Assembly (NCBI GenBank): GCA_016742275.1
Contig: JACVCD010000001.1
Location: 310,001-374,000, forward strand
Length of the DNA stretch: 64,000 nucleotides
Direction of reading: 5' to 3'
DNA from: Gemmatimonadaceae bacterium
GTDB lineage: Bacteria; Gemmatimonadota; Gemmatimonadetes; Gemmatimonadales; Gemmatimonadaceae
The first letter of the stretch is position 1; every line of letters starts with the position of its first letter. Below, in pieces: positions 27,509 through 37,939 of the stretch. The notes below the pieces were generated by a model. It was not told the origin of the DNA. It saw only the letters and a list, made by a program, of their open reading frames with translations, and searched no databases. The translations under genes were made by a program, and so were the position numbers.

Positions 27509-28601
27509 GGTTCAGCAGTTTTGCGGCACGCGACAGCAATCCCGTTAGCTGCGCCAACCACGGTCGCGGTTCAAATACAAGATCACATCCGACACGCTCC
27601 ACTACCCCTCCAAATTGCAACTTGAATCGAGAGATGCCACCAACGACGGAGTACTGCGGATGGTTCTCATGCACAACTCCGCCGAAATCGAATTGGCGTG
27701 CCCCCAAAGAATGGGCCCATGAAAAGACGTCGAGTATGATCGATGGCATCATTGGTATTGAGCCGCCTGCCTCTTCGACTCGCGTAGAAGCAGCCAGTAG
27801 GTCGTACCCGAATTGCCCTGAGACCCCACACCAGCGAAATGCCATAAGAGACTCAGGCTCGCCTTCACCGCGCTGAAACAGTCCACTCACCCGAAAACTC
27901 TCGGGAAAGTTCTTGGCGCTTCGTAGCACTTCCTTCATGTCGACAGCACACAATTCGGCACCAGTTCGCTCCATAGTCTCATTGTATAGTGTACCCATAC
28001 GTTCCGCATAGCGCGGATCGGTCAATGCTCGGACTATGTGCCCAGCATTAACCGACTTTCGAACGTTCTTGAGGACGGAGCGATGAAACTGCCGAGCTCC
28101 ATCTTCGACAGAGTACGGGATTGGTGATATGAGGGTGAATTCGTACTCCAAGGGAGACTGGGACCAATATCCCAATTGAATCGCTCGACCACAAATCAGC
28201 TCTAAATCTTCTGGTCTCTCTAGCTGCGTGACCTCGATGCGCACACGCACCACCCGCTTCCAACGCCACGCTATATGCCTCAGCGCCGCGAGTGCAATTG
28301 TACTCATTTTTCGATCAAGCCCCACTCCGAATTTTGGGACTCGAATGTACAGACTTCCTGGTAATGCGCGCAGTTGATTGACCAAGAGGCCAACACAAAT
28401 AGTCGACTCTTGTTTCTTCGATGGAACGATACGAAGCATGCGCCATGCTTCAGGTCCTCGGACCGATGGCCAGATGCTACGCTGATGCAACGGGAAGTCG
28501 GGATAACTGCTCCACCATTCCGTCTCAGCACCGACCTTGTGCGCTTCTGCCTTCGAAAGCAGCTCCACAACATATTCCTGGCCGTCGAAGCTCCATCGCA
28601 T
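27486..28601 (-). CDS. FemAB-like acyl/aminoacyltransferase
   Basis: The product is 371 residues from ATG 28601; a GTG at 28610 is an alternative three codons upstream. It has the double-GNAT pattern of FemAB/BioF2-like proteins: QFHRSVLKNVRKSVNAGHIVRAL in the middle, then ESLMAFRWCGVSGQFGYDLLAAS and the C-terminal signature ARQFDFGG...ISRFKLQFGG. Family members move aminoacyl or acyl groups to cell-surface polymers. It is the last gene of the minus-strand operon BY-kinase, Wza-like exporter, deacetylase, FemAB. Its 3' end lies in the terminator shared with the PEP-CTERM gene. Confidence 0.82.
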   Translation of the reverse strand: MRWSFDGQEYVVELLSKAEAHKVGAETEWWSSYPDFPLHQRSIWPSVRGPEAWRMLRIVPSKKQESTICVGLLVNQLRALPGSLYIRVPKFGVGLDRKMSTIALAALRHIAWRWKRVVRVRIEVTQLERPEDLELICGRAIQLGYWSQSPLEYEFTLISPIPYSVEDGARQFHRSVLKNVRKSVNAGHIVRALTDPRYAERMGTLYNETMERTGAELCAVDMKEVLRSAKNFPESFRVSGLFQRGEGEPESLMAFRWCGVSGQFGYDLLAASTRVEEAGGSIPMMPSIILDVFSWAHSLGARQFDFGGVVHENHPQYSVVGGISRFKLQFGGVVERVGCDLVFEPRPWLAQLTGLLSRAAKLLNQKKKGSA

Positions 28602-28625
28602 AGAGTGCACGATAGCAGCTGAGAG

Positions 28626-29642
28626 CTAGGACAAGAGCAATTGACGAAGGGTCATTCCCCTCCTGCCATCGAAGGAGAATCGCGGAATCCGCCAATGGGC
28701 ATCCTCAACTTCGGAAGTTTGGAGTACCTCTCGATCTATTCGCCCAGGTAGCGCACTCACTGCGAAGTTTATCCCGTAGCCGCGAAGAATATCTATCTCG
28801 CGCCGACCAAAATCCGACTCCAACCCGTAGGGGTAACAGAATACCGTAGATGGTAACCGCACTTCACTGCGCAGCCGCTCGATGGATCCAATCATTTGCG
28901 CACGCACATCCTCTGGCGTGCACTGACTCAAGACTGGGTGTGACATAGAATGTGCTCCAAATCTCGTTCCTCGAAGTTCGGAGTTCCTGATTTCATCCCA
29001 AGTCATTACGCGGTACTCATCAGGAACCGTTTCTGGTGGACAAACTCCAGTGCGCTCCTGTAGCGCGCCCAAAAACTCCGCGCGGAATTCCTCTGAGCGA
29101 CGCTTTAGCATAGCCACGAGGGGCCTTTGCCATGCGAACTCAGAGCTACTCCGACGGACTTCGAACTGCTCATCTCCTACGGTCAACTCCAGGCTTTCCA
29201 TAGGGAGGCGCCGCAAGACAAAATCTAGGCGATCCCACCAAAACCAAGTTTTTCCGTCAATAACATCAGGCACGACGAAGCAAGTCACCGGGCAGGAAAA
29301 CTCTTCGAAGGCAGGCAATGCTACGCTCAGAAAGTCCCTGTACCCATCATCAACAGTAAAGGCAACAGCCGGCCTCCCGCCACTCCGTGTTGACGCTCCG
29401 CTAGAGTATTCCTGCAGCGCTTCATCGAGGCTGAGCAACCGAACGCCGCAAGCTCGCAATTGCGCAAGAGTCGCTCGCAGCTCGTTGACACTGTGTCCCC
29501 TTGTACTCTCACGTGAGACAGCGAAGCGATGAAGCATGAGCACCGCCAATCGATCTGGGACAGCCCGTGCAAGCATCGCCCCGACCTTGGGATGCGACAG
29601 AACTCCCAGTGCCGCATGAGACAGCGCCGATTTTACTGACAT
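28626..29642 (-). CDS. Polysaccharide deacetylase (NodB family)
   Basis: The 338-residue product starts at ATG 29642, after a purine-rich GAGAGAA; the frame extends upstream into the export gene but that part is not conserved. The carbohydrate-esterase 4 motifs are intact: VAFTVDDGYRDF (catalytic base and metal aspartates) and GAHSMSHPVLSQ (metal histidines). The family removes N-acetyl groups from amino-sugars. There is no signal peptide, so action is either cytoplasmic on lipid-linked intermediates or at the membrane through the N-terminal hydrophobic stretch. It is the third gene in the BY-kinase operon. Confidence 0.9.
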   Translation of the reverse strand: MSVKSALSHAALGVLSHPKVGAMLARAVPDRLAVLMLHRFAVSRESTRGHSVNELRATLAQLRACGVRLLSLDEALQEYSSGASTRSGGRPAVAFTVDDGYRDFLSVALPAFEEFSCPVTCFVVPDVIDGKTWFWWDRLDFVLRRLPMESLELTVGDEQFEVRRSSSEFAWQRPLVAMLKRRSEEFRAEFLGALQERTGVCPPETVPDEYRVMTWDEIRNSELRGTRFGAHSMSHPVLSQCTPEDVRAQMIGSIERLRSEVRLPSTVFCYPYGLESDFGRREIDILRGYGINFAVSALPGRIDREVLQTSEVEDAHWRIPRFSFDGRRGMTLRQLLLS

Positions 29643-29667
29643 CGTTCTCTCTACGAACAGAGAAGCA

Positions 29668-30489
29668 TCACTGATCTTCCCGCCCATAGTACCACTGCAA
29701 AAACTGAAACACAGCAAAGAACAATGAGGAGAGAATGAAGAACAGTTGAATAATCAACTGCCAATTCATCTTGCGCTTCATCGGAATGCGGAACTCATCA
29801 CCGCTCTGCACGTCCAGTTGCTCAAGGGTGCGACCTGACTCCAACAGCTGCTTCGACTGCTTCGGAGTCAAAAGCGTTATTGTACCGCGGCGTAGCTCAA
29901 ACTGCCCGAGGTTTGCTTCAGGCGCGGGACCACCGGCAAGCATCAGAATGTCACTGACTGGCCGATCTGGTGAGGCATAGTAAAACCCAGGCGCGCGGAC
30001 AGCTCCCAGAATTGAGATACGAGTCAAAACACTGCTGCGAATAGAAGCGTTGCGAATGTATCGTGCCACATGCTGAGTGAGCTTTTCATCAAGCTCAGAA
30101 CGCAGCACTCCTCGTACGCTGAAATCTGGCAGGTTGAGAATCGACACAACAAGACTGTCTCGAACCGAAGCAGTGTCAACCCTGCTTGAATCGAATCGGA
30201 CCGTCATCACAAACCGATCACCGACTTTGAAGTCCCCACTTTCAAGTCTCGATCGAACTGCGTCTCGTTCTGCAGTCAAGCGTGCACGCTGATCGCCCTT
30301 GAGTCCACTCGCGCCCAACTGAGATTCAATCTGCTGAAGTCTGCCTGCCAAGTCTGCACGACTGGCCCGCTGCACTCCAGCAACGGGCGCTGTCTGCGAA
30401 TGAACGGCTGTAGCCGGTAGAACAAGCAAGATTGCGCTCAAGCCAACCCACGCGAGGTTGGAGAGCAGTGATCTATGGATGTGCGACAT
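29668..30489 (-). CDS. Wza-like polysaccharide export protein with C-terminal membrane helix
   Basis: The product is 273 residues from ATG 30489; a GTG at 30492 is equally possible. After a signal peptide (LAWVGLSAILLVLPATAVHSQ) comes a coiled-coil-like Lys/Arg/Glu segment, then a Poly_export domain (GDRFVMTVRF, LSILNLPDFSVRGVLRSELDEKLTQHVARYIRN) and one SLBB domain (ISILGAVRAPGFYYASPDRPVSDILMLAGG). It ends with a hydrophobic helix (IIQLFFILSSLFFAVFQFLQWYY). It has no lipobox cysteine, unlike E. coli Wza, and only one SLBB. It overlaps the kinase stop (GTGATG), so the two are coupled. It should form or anchor the export channel. Confidence 0.85.
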   Translation of the reverse strand: MSHIHRSLLSNLAWVGLSAILLVLPATAVHSQTAPVAGVQRASRADLAGRLQQIESQLGASGLKGDQRARLTAERDAVRSRLESGDFKVGDRFVMTVRFDSSRVDTASVRDSLVVSILNLPDFSVRGVLRSELDEKLTQHVARYIRNASIRSSVLTRISILGAVRAPGFYYASPDRPVSDILMLAGGPAPEANLGQFELRRGTITLLTPKQSKQLLESGRTLEQLDVQSGDEFRIPMKRKMNWQLIIQLFFILSSLFFAVFQFLQWYYGREDQ

Positions 30490-32957
30490 CACCCGACGTC
30501 CTTTCCGCTCGTTAATGAAACATTCTTTCGCGTCTTATCGGGAATACGGGCTGGCAGCTCCTCGTCTCGCGCCGCGTATTCCTGATAGTATGAGTAGTAC
30601 TCATACGCGCCCTTGAGTTCGATGCCGTTGAGCACCGCACCCATGATTCGGACGGGAAGCGTACGTACCGTTGCCAACTTGGCATCTGCCATCTTACGAT
30701 CAGTGACTCCCGCGCGCATTACTACGGCCATATTGCCGGTCGCTGTCGCCAATGCAAACGCATCAAATCCGGCTCCCAGAGGCGGCGAATCAACGATGAC
30801 AACATCATACTCTGCCACCATCTGCTGGATGAGCTGAGTCAGCCGTGGAGTGGCAAGTAGCTCTGGCCCTCGACGCTTACGTGCACCGCCGGGCAGCAAG
30901 GTAAGGTTTTCGTGAGCTGGGACAGGCTGGAGAACCTCTGCAATTAGCGCCGTTCCTTCAAGGTACTCCACCAGCCCTGGTTTAGAGTTTACTCCAAATG
31001 TGTTGCCCAACGCACCTCGCCGAATGTCGCCATCTATAAGCAGTGTGCGAGCTCCCGATTCCGCGAATGAAAGAGCTAGGTTGCTGGAAATTAGGGACTT
31101 GCCATCGTTTGGACCCGGAGATGTCACTGTAACGGCAAGCGGCCTAGACGGATCGGCTGCATAGCGCACGTTCATGCGAATTGTGCGAAATGCTTCGACA
31201 ACCTGAGCTGCAGTGTCGCTAGTACGCCTACGCCCCTTTTTAGTATCAATAACAGGTACTACGCCCAACACATACAAACCCAGCTCGCGAGTCACCTGCT
31301 CCGGATAGCGGAAACGTTTATCAATCTGGTCTAGAAGAATCGCTAGAGCCAAACCGACAAAAAGGAAAGCAGCGAATACGCCGGCGATGATGACCGGGGC
31401 CGTGTTTTGCGTTGGGAAAAGCGGCGGAACAGCAGGATCCTGCACAGATACGTCGGGGACGGTCTGCGCTTCAGCTAGCTTCGCCTTGGCCGCTTCCAAG
31501 TTGAGATTGCGGTACATCTCAGCCGCGACTTCAACCTGCCGCTTTAGGCGCTGCTCCTCGATCGTACGAACGGGTATCGAACGTAGGTCTCGACTACTCT
31601 GTGTCACCGTTGCGTTCAGCGTTTCTTCGCGCAATCGAAGTTCACGCAGGTATAGCTGCATGGCGTTCGGAATCGACACAATGCGGAGCTGCCGGAGGGC
31701 CTCTGTCTCTTCACGCACGCGCGGGAATTCATCTGTGTAGGATTCCCTCAGGCGCCTAAGTACGGCATCACGCTCAGCTTGTTCCGCCAACAGCTTCCGG
31801 AGGTTCTCTGCAGCCGGATCCGCGTTGACCATTGGTACAGAGAGCACGGCCTCGCGCGTAATTCCGCCACCAGCGTTTGCGCCAGCAAGTATTCGCTCAA
31901 GGGTTTCTCGATCTCTCTTATAGTTGTCCGCCATGATTCGATCGCGGAAGTAGCTATCGAATACGGGGCTGTTGGTCATCTCGATTCCGGGAGCGATGGT
32001 TTGACGCTCCGTTGGTTCGGTGACCGTACGAACACGGAACTCCTCAAGCGCTGACTCTGCGCTTGCAAGATTTCCGGCTGCGTAGGCCAATTGACCATCA
32101 AGAATTACTGCGACATTGGTGACGTTTTTTTTCTTCGTTGCTGTAGCAATAGTGACAAACTGCTCGACCCACGCATTCAGGGTAGATGCGGTCAACCGAG
32201 CATCCCTTCCGGTTAACCGGAGGAACAAAAAGGGGCTACTTGGCTGCACATCAACTTTTAGCTTCCCAATTAGAGTCTTCGATGCTTCTCGTGGGGTCTG
32301 CACGTTGAATTCAAGTTCACTGCGCCCTCCAAGCGAAGCACGTGCTGGCATCCATTGAAAGCCAACAGCGCGACCAATTGAATCGCCCAATGCCCCAGCG
32401 TCCACAGAGACCCCTTCTGCGGTTTCTACTCCTGAACGCAAGCGAAGATCAAAGCGACCACCCGCGAGCAAGAGTCTATAGTTGCCAGGTCGAAGCCTTT
32501 GTTGATCTACTCGAAAGTCCCGAAACAAGACACTATCAGCTCGATCTTTGGGTGAAACAAAAAGCCCGAGATTGGTCACTATTGGATCAACGATCTGGTA
32601 GGAGCGCAACAGGTCTTGCCAGCCGGATCCTTGAAGGAATTCGGCACCTTGAATGGGCCCGCCGTTTCGACGTTCCTGAACGCCAGTTCCCTGTTCAAGA
32701 AGAATCGTCGCATTGACTTCATACTCCGGCTCGATGAACCGGCTGGCCGCCACACCGCCGCCCAAACCGACGACTGCGCAGGCCAGAATGAGCCACTTGA
32801 AGCGCCGAATGGCCGCGACATAACGCGACAGATTCGGACCGCCTTCTTCTTCCGGCTCTGGTTGTTGCCCACCACCCCAATCGGCCGGTGGGCCTTCTTG
32901 ATAAAGGTCCACCGCCGTCTCTCGCGGCGTCGCGGGCTGGATGTTGGAACCGGTCAT
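30489..32957 (-). CDS. Polysaccharide co-polymerase / BY-kinase (Wzc-like)
   Basis: The 822-residue single-chain Wzc-type protein carries a Wzz domain (first membrane helix FKWLILACAVVGLGGGVAAS; periplasmic coiled coil to ~residue 500; second helix IIAGVFAAFLFVGLALAILL). The cytoplasmic tyrosine-kinase domain follows, with Walker A GPNDGKSLISSN (K620), Walker A' LLIDGDIRRG and Walker B VVIVDSPPLG. A tyrosine cluster (YEYYSYYQEY) near the C-terminus is the usual autophosphorylation site. It sets chain length and gates export through the Wza-like partner. A likely reversing phosphatase is encoded at 58533-59165. Confidence 0.95.
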   Translation of the reverse strand: MTGSNIQPATPRETAVDLYQEGPPADWGGGQQPEPEEEGGPNLSRYVAAIRRFKWLILACAVVGLGGGVAASRFIEPEYEVNATILLEQGTGVQERRNGGPIQGAEFLQGSGWQDLLRSYQIVDPIVTNLGLFVSPKDRADSVLFRDFRVDQQRLRPGNYRLLLAGGRFDLRLRSGVETAEGVSVDAGALGDSIGRAVGFQWMPARASLGGRSELEFNVQTPREASKTLIGKLKVDVQPSSPFLFLRLTGRDARLTASTLNAWVEQFVTIATATKKKNVTNVAVILDGQLAYAAGNLASAESALEEFRVRTVTEPTERQTIAPGIEMTNSPVFDSYFRDRIMADNYKRDRETLERILAGANAGGGITREAVLSVPMVNADPAAENLRKLLAEQAERDAVLRRLRESYTDEFPRVREETEALRQLRIVSIPNAMQLYLRELRLREETLNATVTQSSRDLRSIPVRTIEEQRLKRQVEVAAEMYRNLNLEAAKAKLAEAQTVPDVSVQDPAVPPLFPTQNTAPVIIAGVFAAFLFVGLALAILLDQIDKRFRYPEQVTRELGLYVLGVVPVIDTKKGRRRTSDTAAQVVEAFRTIRMNVRYAADPSRPLAVTVTSPGPNDGKSLISSNLALSFAESGARTLLIDGDIRRGALGNTFGVNSKPGLVEYLEGTALIAEVLQPVPAHENLTLLPGGARKRRGPELLATPRLTQLIQQMVAEYDVVIVDSPPLGAGFDAFALATATGNMAVVMRAGVTDRKMADAKLATVRTLPVRIMGAVLNGIELKGAYEYYSYYQEYAARDEELPARIPDKTRKNVSLTSGKDVG

Positions 32958-33285
32958 TCGAAATCAGGGCTGAGGATCGGATTAATGCCGGGAGTATGAC
33001 GGTCCAGCGGTGGTCCGGGCAACACGACATTATCGCGCTTACGCTTGCGATGCACAATCGCAACAGGGTGGTTACTTCTTTGCCACTGTTGCAGTCATGG
33101 GACAGAATTGTAGTCCTCGTTCCACGATACACCCTTGACTCTCGGCATCTCCTGCCGTAATTCCGCAAGGGCTTGGGGAATATCGAAGCGAGCGCGCTAC
33201 AGCTTTTTCGCGATCTGTCACCTCATTGCCTCACCGTTGAACCAATGCCGCAGCCTGTCGCAGCGCCGCCGCAACCGACTAGCCG
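32958..33285. promoter_or_regulatory. Divergent control region between BY-kinase operon and NtrC-type regulator
   Basis: This 328-base gap has no supported gene. It contains a 19-base dyad, TTGCGAT-gcaca-ATCGCAA (33045-33063), of a size typical of NtrC-type or two-component activator sites. On the minus strand a weak sigma-70 candidate is TTGCCC (33017-33022) 18 bases before CATACT (32993-32998). No good sigma-54 promoter was seen in either direction. Confidence 0.45.
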
Positions 33286-34788
33286 ATGACCGATCCCTTC
33301 CTCACCGAAGCTCCTAACGCCGCGGTCCCTGACAAGGGAACGGGGCTCCGCATCCTCGTCGTCGACGACGACCGGACGCTCCGGGAAGGGTGTGCCTCCG
33401 TGCTCCAGATGGATGGCCATCAGGTCTCGTCCACCGGGCGGGGTGACGAAGCGCTCGATTTGGTCCGGCGCCGCAAGTTCGATCTGGTGCTGGTGGACCT
33501 CTATATGACGCCCATCTCCGGAATGGAGGTGCTCAAGGCGGCCGTAGAAGCTCATAAGAGTGTGATAGTGGTCATTATGACCGGCAATCCCACGGTGGCC
33601 AGCAGCATCGAAGCCCTACGCGCCGGCGCCTGGGACTATCTGCCCAAGCCATTCAGCGCGAGCCATCTGCAGGTGCTGGTAGGCCGTGCAGCACACGCCT
33701 CAGTCGCGTCCCGGGAGCCACGGGAGGCCATCAAGCCCTCGTCGCTACTGACACCGAGCTCAAATGGCGGAGCTGAATCATTCAGCCTGCTCGGCGTATC
33801 CCCCGCCTTCCGCAAGGCTGTGGATTTGGCCCAGAAGGTGGCCGGTACCGATGCCAGTGTGATGATCAGCGGTGAAAGCGGGACCGGTAAGGAAATGATC
33901 GCGCAATTCATCCACAAACACAGCCGGCGCACTCAGCGCAAGCTGGTGCCAGTGAACTGCGCGGCTTTGCCGGACAACCTGCTCGAGTCGGAAATGTTCG
34001 GCTATCGGAAAGGCGCCTTCACTGGTGCCGATCGCGATAAGCCCGGCCTGCTCGAAGTAGCCAATGGTGGCACGTTGTTCCTCGACGAGCTTACCGAAAT
34101 GCAGTTGCCGCTCCAGGCCAAGCTGCTGCGTGTGCTGCAAGACGGTGTGGTCCGCCGACTCGGCAGCGAAACGCAGGATGCAGTGGTGGATGTGCGCTTC
34201 ATCTCAGCCACCAATCGTGACCCGCAGGAAGCCGTACAGCAGGGCATTCTCCGCGAAGACCTGTTCTACCGCCTGCGTGTTGTGCCAATCAAGCTGCCAC
34301 CGCTTCGCAAGCGCGTGGAAGACATCCCGCTACTCGCCGATTTCTTCCTCAAGCGCTCGTGGGAACGCCACCGCGCCAGCGGCGCACTTGCTCCGGGCTT
34401 TGAGCCGGAGACGATGGCGTTTCTCCAGTCGCGCCCATGGCGCGGCAACGTACGTGAACTGCAGAATGTCATCGAACACGTAGCGGTGATCGCCGACGCC
34501 ACCCGGCCGATCACTCCGGACGACATTCCCGTCTATGACGACGGTCCACTGGAAGGAGGCGCCGCAGAATCAGGGCTGCCCGCGAGCATCATGAATGACT
34601 CGTTCCATGTGGCCAAGGACAACCTGATCGCGCACTTCGAGAAGGAATACCTTTCACGTCTCACCACGCGCGCCGGCGGCAACATGTCCAAGGCCGCGCG
34701 ATTGGCCGGCATCGATCGCACGACATTGTATCGTCTCATGGAGAAGCATGGCTTCCGTCGGGACGCTCTTTCCGGCGCCAACGACTGA
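33286..34788 (+). CDS. Sigma-54-dependent response regulator (NtrC/PrsR-like)
   Basis: The 500-residue product has a receiver domain (phosphoacceptor D71 in LVLVDLYMTP; K at DYLPKPF), a AAA+ sigma-54 interaction domain and a Fis-type helix-turn-helix. Walker A is GESGTGKE (196-203), the RpoN-contacting loop GAFTGA is intact at 243-248, Walker B is GGTLFLDE, and the HTH is NMSKAARLAGIDRTTLYRLM. In exosortase-A loci the regulator of this type is PrsR, which drives PEP-CTERM genes with RpoN. The sigma-54 promoter found at 26689 makes that role likely here. The kinase gene follows after three bases. Confidence 0.9.
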   Translation: MTDPFLTEAPNAAVPDKGTGLRILVVDDDRTLREGCASVLQMDGHQVSSTGRGDEALDLVRRRKFDLVLVDLYMTPISGMEVLKAAVEAHKSVIVVIMTGNPTVASSIEALRAGAWDYLPKPFSASHLQVLVGRAAHASVASREPREAIKPSSLLTPSSNGGAESFSLLGVSPAFRKAVDLAQKVAGTDASVMISGESGTGKEMIAQFIHKHSRRTQRKLVPVNCAALPDNLLESEMFGYRKGAFTGADRDKPGLLEVANGGTLFLDELTEMQLPLQAKLLRVLQDGVVRRLGSETQDAVVDVRFISATNRDPQEAVQQGILREDLFYRLRVVPIKLPPLRKRVEDIPLLADFFLKRSWERHRASGALAPGFEPETMAFLQSRPWRGNVRELQNVIEHVAVIADATRPITPDDIPVYDDGPLEGGAAESGLPASIMNDSFHVAKDNLIAHFEKEYLSRLTTRAGGNMSKAARLAGIDRTTLYRLMEKHGFRRDALSGAND

Positions 34789-34791
34789 TCC

Positions 34792-35604
34792 GTGCCTAAA
34801 ACCAGGAGCCGCGACGCTGCGGCTGACCAGGAACAGCGAGTAGATGTCAGTCCCGAAGCACTGGCCGGGCTGATTGCGCGCGGCACACTTGCTGTAGCCG
34901 AGGACGTTGAAGCGTCCGATGCGCACGCGCTGTTGGTGTCGGTGACGCATGATCTCCGGTCGCCGCTTGGGGCAATGCTCATGCTGATAGAGCGGTTGCG
35001 CAGCGGCCAGAGTGGCCCGCTTACACCACAGCAGGAGCGCCAGCTAGGTCTGCTCTACGAGGCCGCGTTTGGTGTGATGACGCTGACCACCGATGCGTTG
35101 GATACGGCGCGCGGCCACACACCCAGCACTCCGACCGATCGGCCCATCGAGTTTTCGCTGGGCCAGGTCTGGCATGAAGTCCGCTCCCTTGTGCATCCGA
35201 TCGCCGAGGAACGCGGATTGGTTCTGCGCTGGGGTGGTCCTGTTCAGGACCGGCGGCTTGGGCATCCCGCTGTGCTCAATCGGGTGCTCTTGAATCTCGT
35301 GACCAACGCTCTCAAGTACACGGAGCGAGGTGGGGTCACGGTACAGGCCGTTGATGGAGAGGGCGAGATCGTGCATTTCAGTGTGCAGGACACCGGCTCC
35401 GGTCTTCCCGCTGAGGTGCAGCAGGTACTGATCCACGACGGTGCTGGTTCCGCTCCCCTCGTTGTGCCGGGGAGAGCCAGTGGTCTTGGGCTTTCGCTCT
35501 GCCGTCAGTGGCTGGCGGCGCATGGAAGCCGCCTGGAATTCCGAGCCGCGCACCCGGTGGGATCACGTCTGGAATTTGCCCTCAAACTGCCCTGCCCCAG
35601 GTGA
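34792..35604 (+). CDS. Small soluble sensor histidine kinase
   Basis: The 270-residue product starts at GTG 34792, three bases after the regulator's stop. The HisKA box is SVTHDLRSPLGAMLML with H53 as the phosphorylated residue. The ATPase domain shows the N box (NLVTNALKYTERGG), G1 (VQDTGSGLP) and a G2-like ASGLGLSLC. It has no membrane segment and no recognisable sensor domain beyond ~50 N-terminal residues, whereas PrsK kinases of exosortase loci are large membrane proteins. It therefore probably senses through a partner, or serves as a relay. Confidence 0.88.
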   Translation: MPKTRSRDAAADQEQRVDVSPEALAGLIARGTLAVAEDVEASDAHALLVSVTHDLRSPLGAMLMLIERLRSGQSGPLTPQQERQLGLLYEAAFGVMTLTTDALDTARGHTPSTPTDRPIEFSLGQVWHEVRSLVHPIAEERGLVLRWGGPVQDRRLGHPAVLNRVLLNLVTNALKYTERGGVTVQAVDGEGEIVHFSVQDTGSGLPAEVQQVLIHDGAGSAPLVVPGRASGLGLSLCRQWLAAHGSRLEFRAAHPVGSRLEFALKLPCPR

Positions 35605-35614
35605 TGCATCACCT
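35599..35614 (+). terminator. Palindrome at the kinase stop, possible weak terminator
   Basis: AGGTGATGCATCACCT is a perfect 16-base palindrome that includes the kinase stop codon and is followed by TAACTTTT. It could fold as a six-bp stem with a TGCA loop and act as a weak terminator, or be an operator for the citrate synthase gene. A second hairpin, GCCGGC-atg-GCCGGC, follows at 35631-35645 without a T-run. Confidence 0.35.
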
Positions 35615-35680
35615 TAACTTTTGTGGACGTGCCGGCATGGCCGGCAACTGCCTAGAGCCACTCCCAGATAGCCGTACATC

Positions 35681-37048
<1,368 letters not shown>

Positions 37049-37060
37049 GCCGCTGATGGA

Positions 37061-37939
37061 ATGGCATCCGTGAACGCCGATCAGCAAAGCCGTCCGCCCG
37101 GATTCGGGCGGGCGGTGCCGGTGTTCACGGTAGATGTGGAGGATTGGTTCCAGGTCAACGCGTTCGAGTCCCATGTGACGCGAGATCGATGGGACACATT
37201 CGAATCCCGCGTGGAGCGCAACACCGATCGTTTGCTGCAGCTGTGCGCCGACACGGGCGCGCGCGGCACGTTCTTCACACTGGGTTGGGTCGCCGAGCGC
37301 TATCCCACTCTTGTGCGACGCATCGCCGAGCAGGGGCATGAAGTGGCCTCGCATGGGTATTGGCATCAGCGCATACCTACCATCTCCGAAGCAGCGTTCC
37401 GCGAAGATGTGCGAAAGGCGCGGCAGGCACTGGAGGATGCGAGCGGGACGTCCGTGACCGGCTATCGCGCACCAAGTTTTTCGCTCACGGATGACGTGCC
37501 CTGGGCGGCGCGCATTCTCGTAGAAGAAGGGCATACGTACGACTCGAGCCGGTTTCCCATCTCGCGCCCTGGATATGGTACAGCGAGTGGTGAGAGGGCA
37601 CCGCATGTGCTGCAGACCGAGGCGGGGCCACTACACGAGTATCCGCCAGCTGTCGTTTCTGTCGCTGGTCAGCAGGTGCCCGTGGCTGGAGGCGGATGGT
37701 TTCGCCAATTCCCGGCATGGGTTACCACATCGGGGCTTTCGCGTGTGTTACGTGAAGGCCGTCCTGCGGTCTTCTATTTGCACCCGTGGGAAGTGGATCC
37801 AACACAACCTCGTCTGCCCGTTGGGGCTGTGACGCGGATACGCCACTATCGCGGACTCGACGTCTGTGCGGATCGGCTGGAACAGCTGATGCGCCGTTTT
37901 GCTTTCCAGTCGTTTCAGAACCTCTTTGCCGCGGCATGA
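37061..37939 (+). CDS. Exosortase-A-system polysaccharide deacetylase
   Basis: The 292-residue product is of the XrtA/PEP-CTERM-associated deacetylase type, with a DUF3473 tail. Motifs: FTVDVEDWFQVNAF (metal-binding aspartates), GHEVASHGYWHQRI (metal histidines), GYRAPSFSL and the C-terminal VFYLHPWEVDPTQPRL. It should remove acetyl groups from the exopolysaccharide or its lipid-linked precursor. Its stop overlaps the start of the FemAB gene (ATGA), matching the pairing seen in other exosortase-A loci. Confidence 0.93.
   Translation: MASVNADQQSRPPGFGRAVPVFTVDVEDWFQVNAFESHVTRDRWDTFESRVERNTDRLLQLCADTGARGTFFTLGWVAERYPTLVRRIAEQGHEVASHGYWHQRIPTISEAAFREDVRKARQALEDASGTSVTGYRAPSFSLTDDVPWAARILVEEGHTYDSSRFPISRPGYGTASGERAPHVLQTEAGPLHEYPPAVVSVAGQQVPVAGGGWFRQFPAWVTTSGLSRVLREGRPAVFYLHPWEVDPTQPRLPVGAVTRIRHYRGLDVCADRLEQLMRRFAFQSFQNLFAAA

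Noticed and set aside
35631-35645. GCCGGC-atg-GCCGGC hairpin before citrate synthase
   Set aside because: It is short, has a three-base loop and no T-run; this is common by chance in high-GC DNA.
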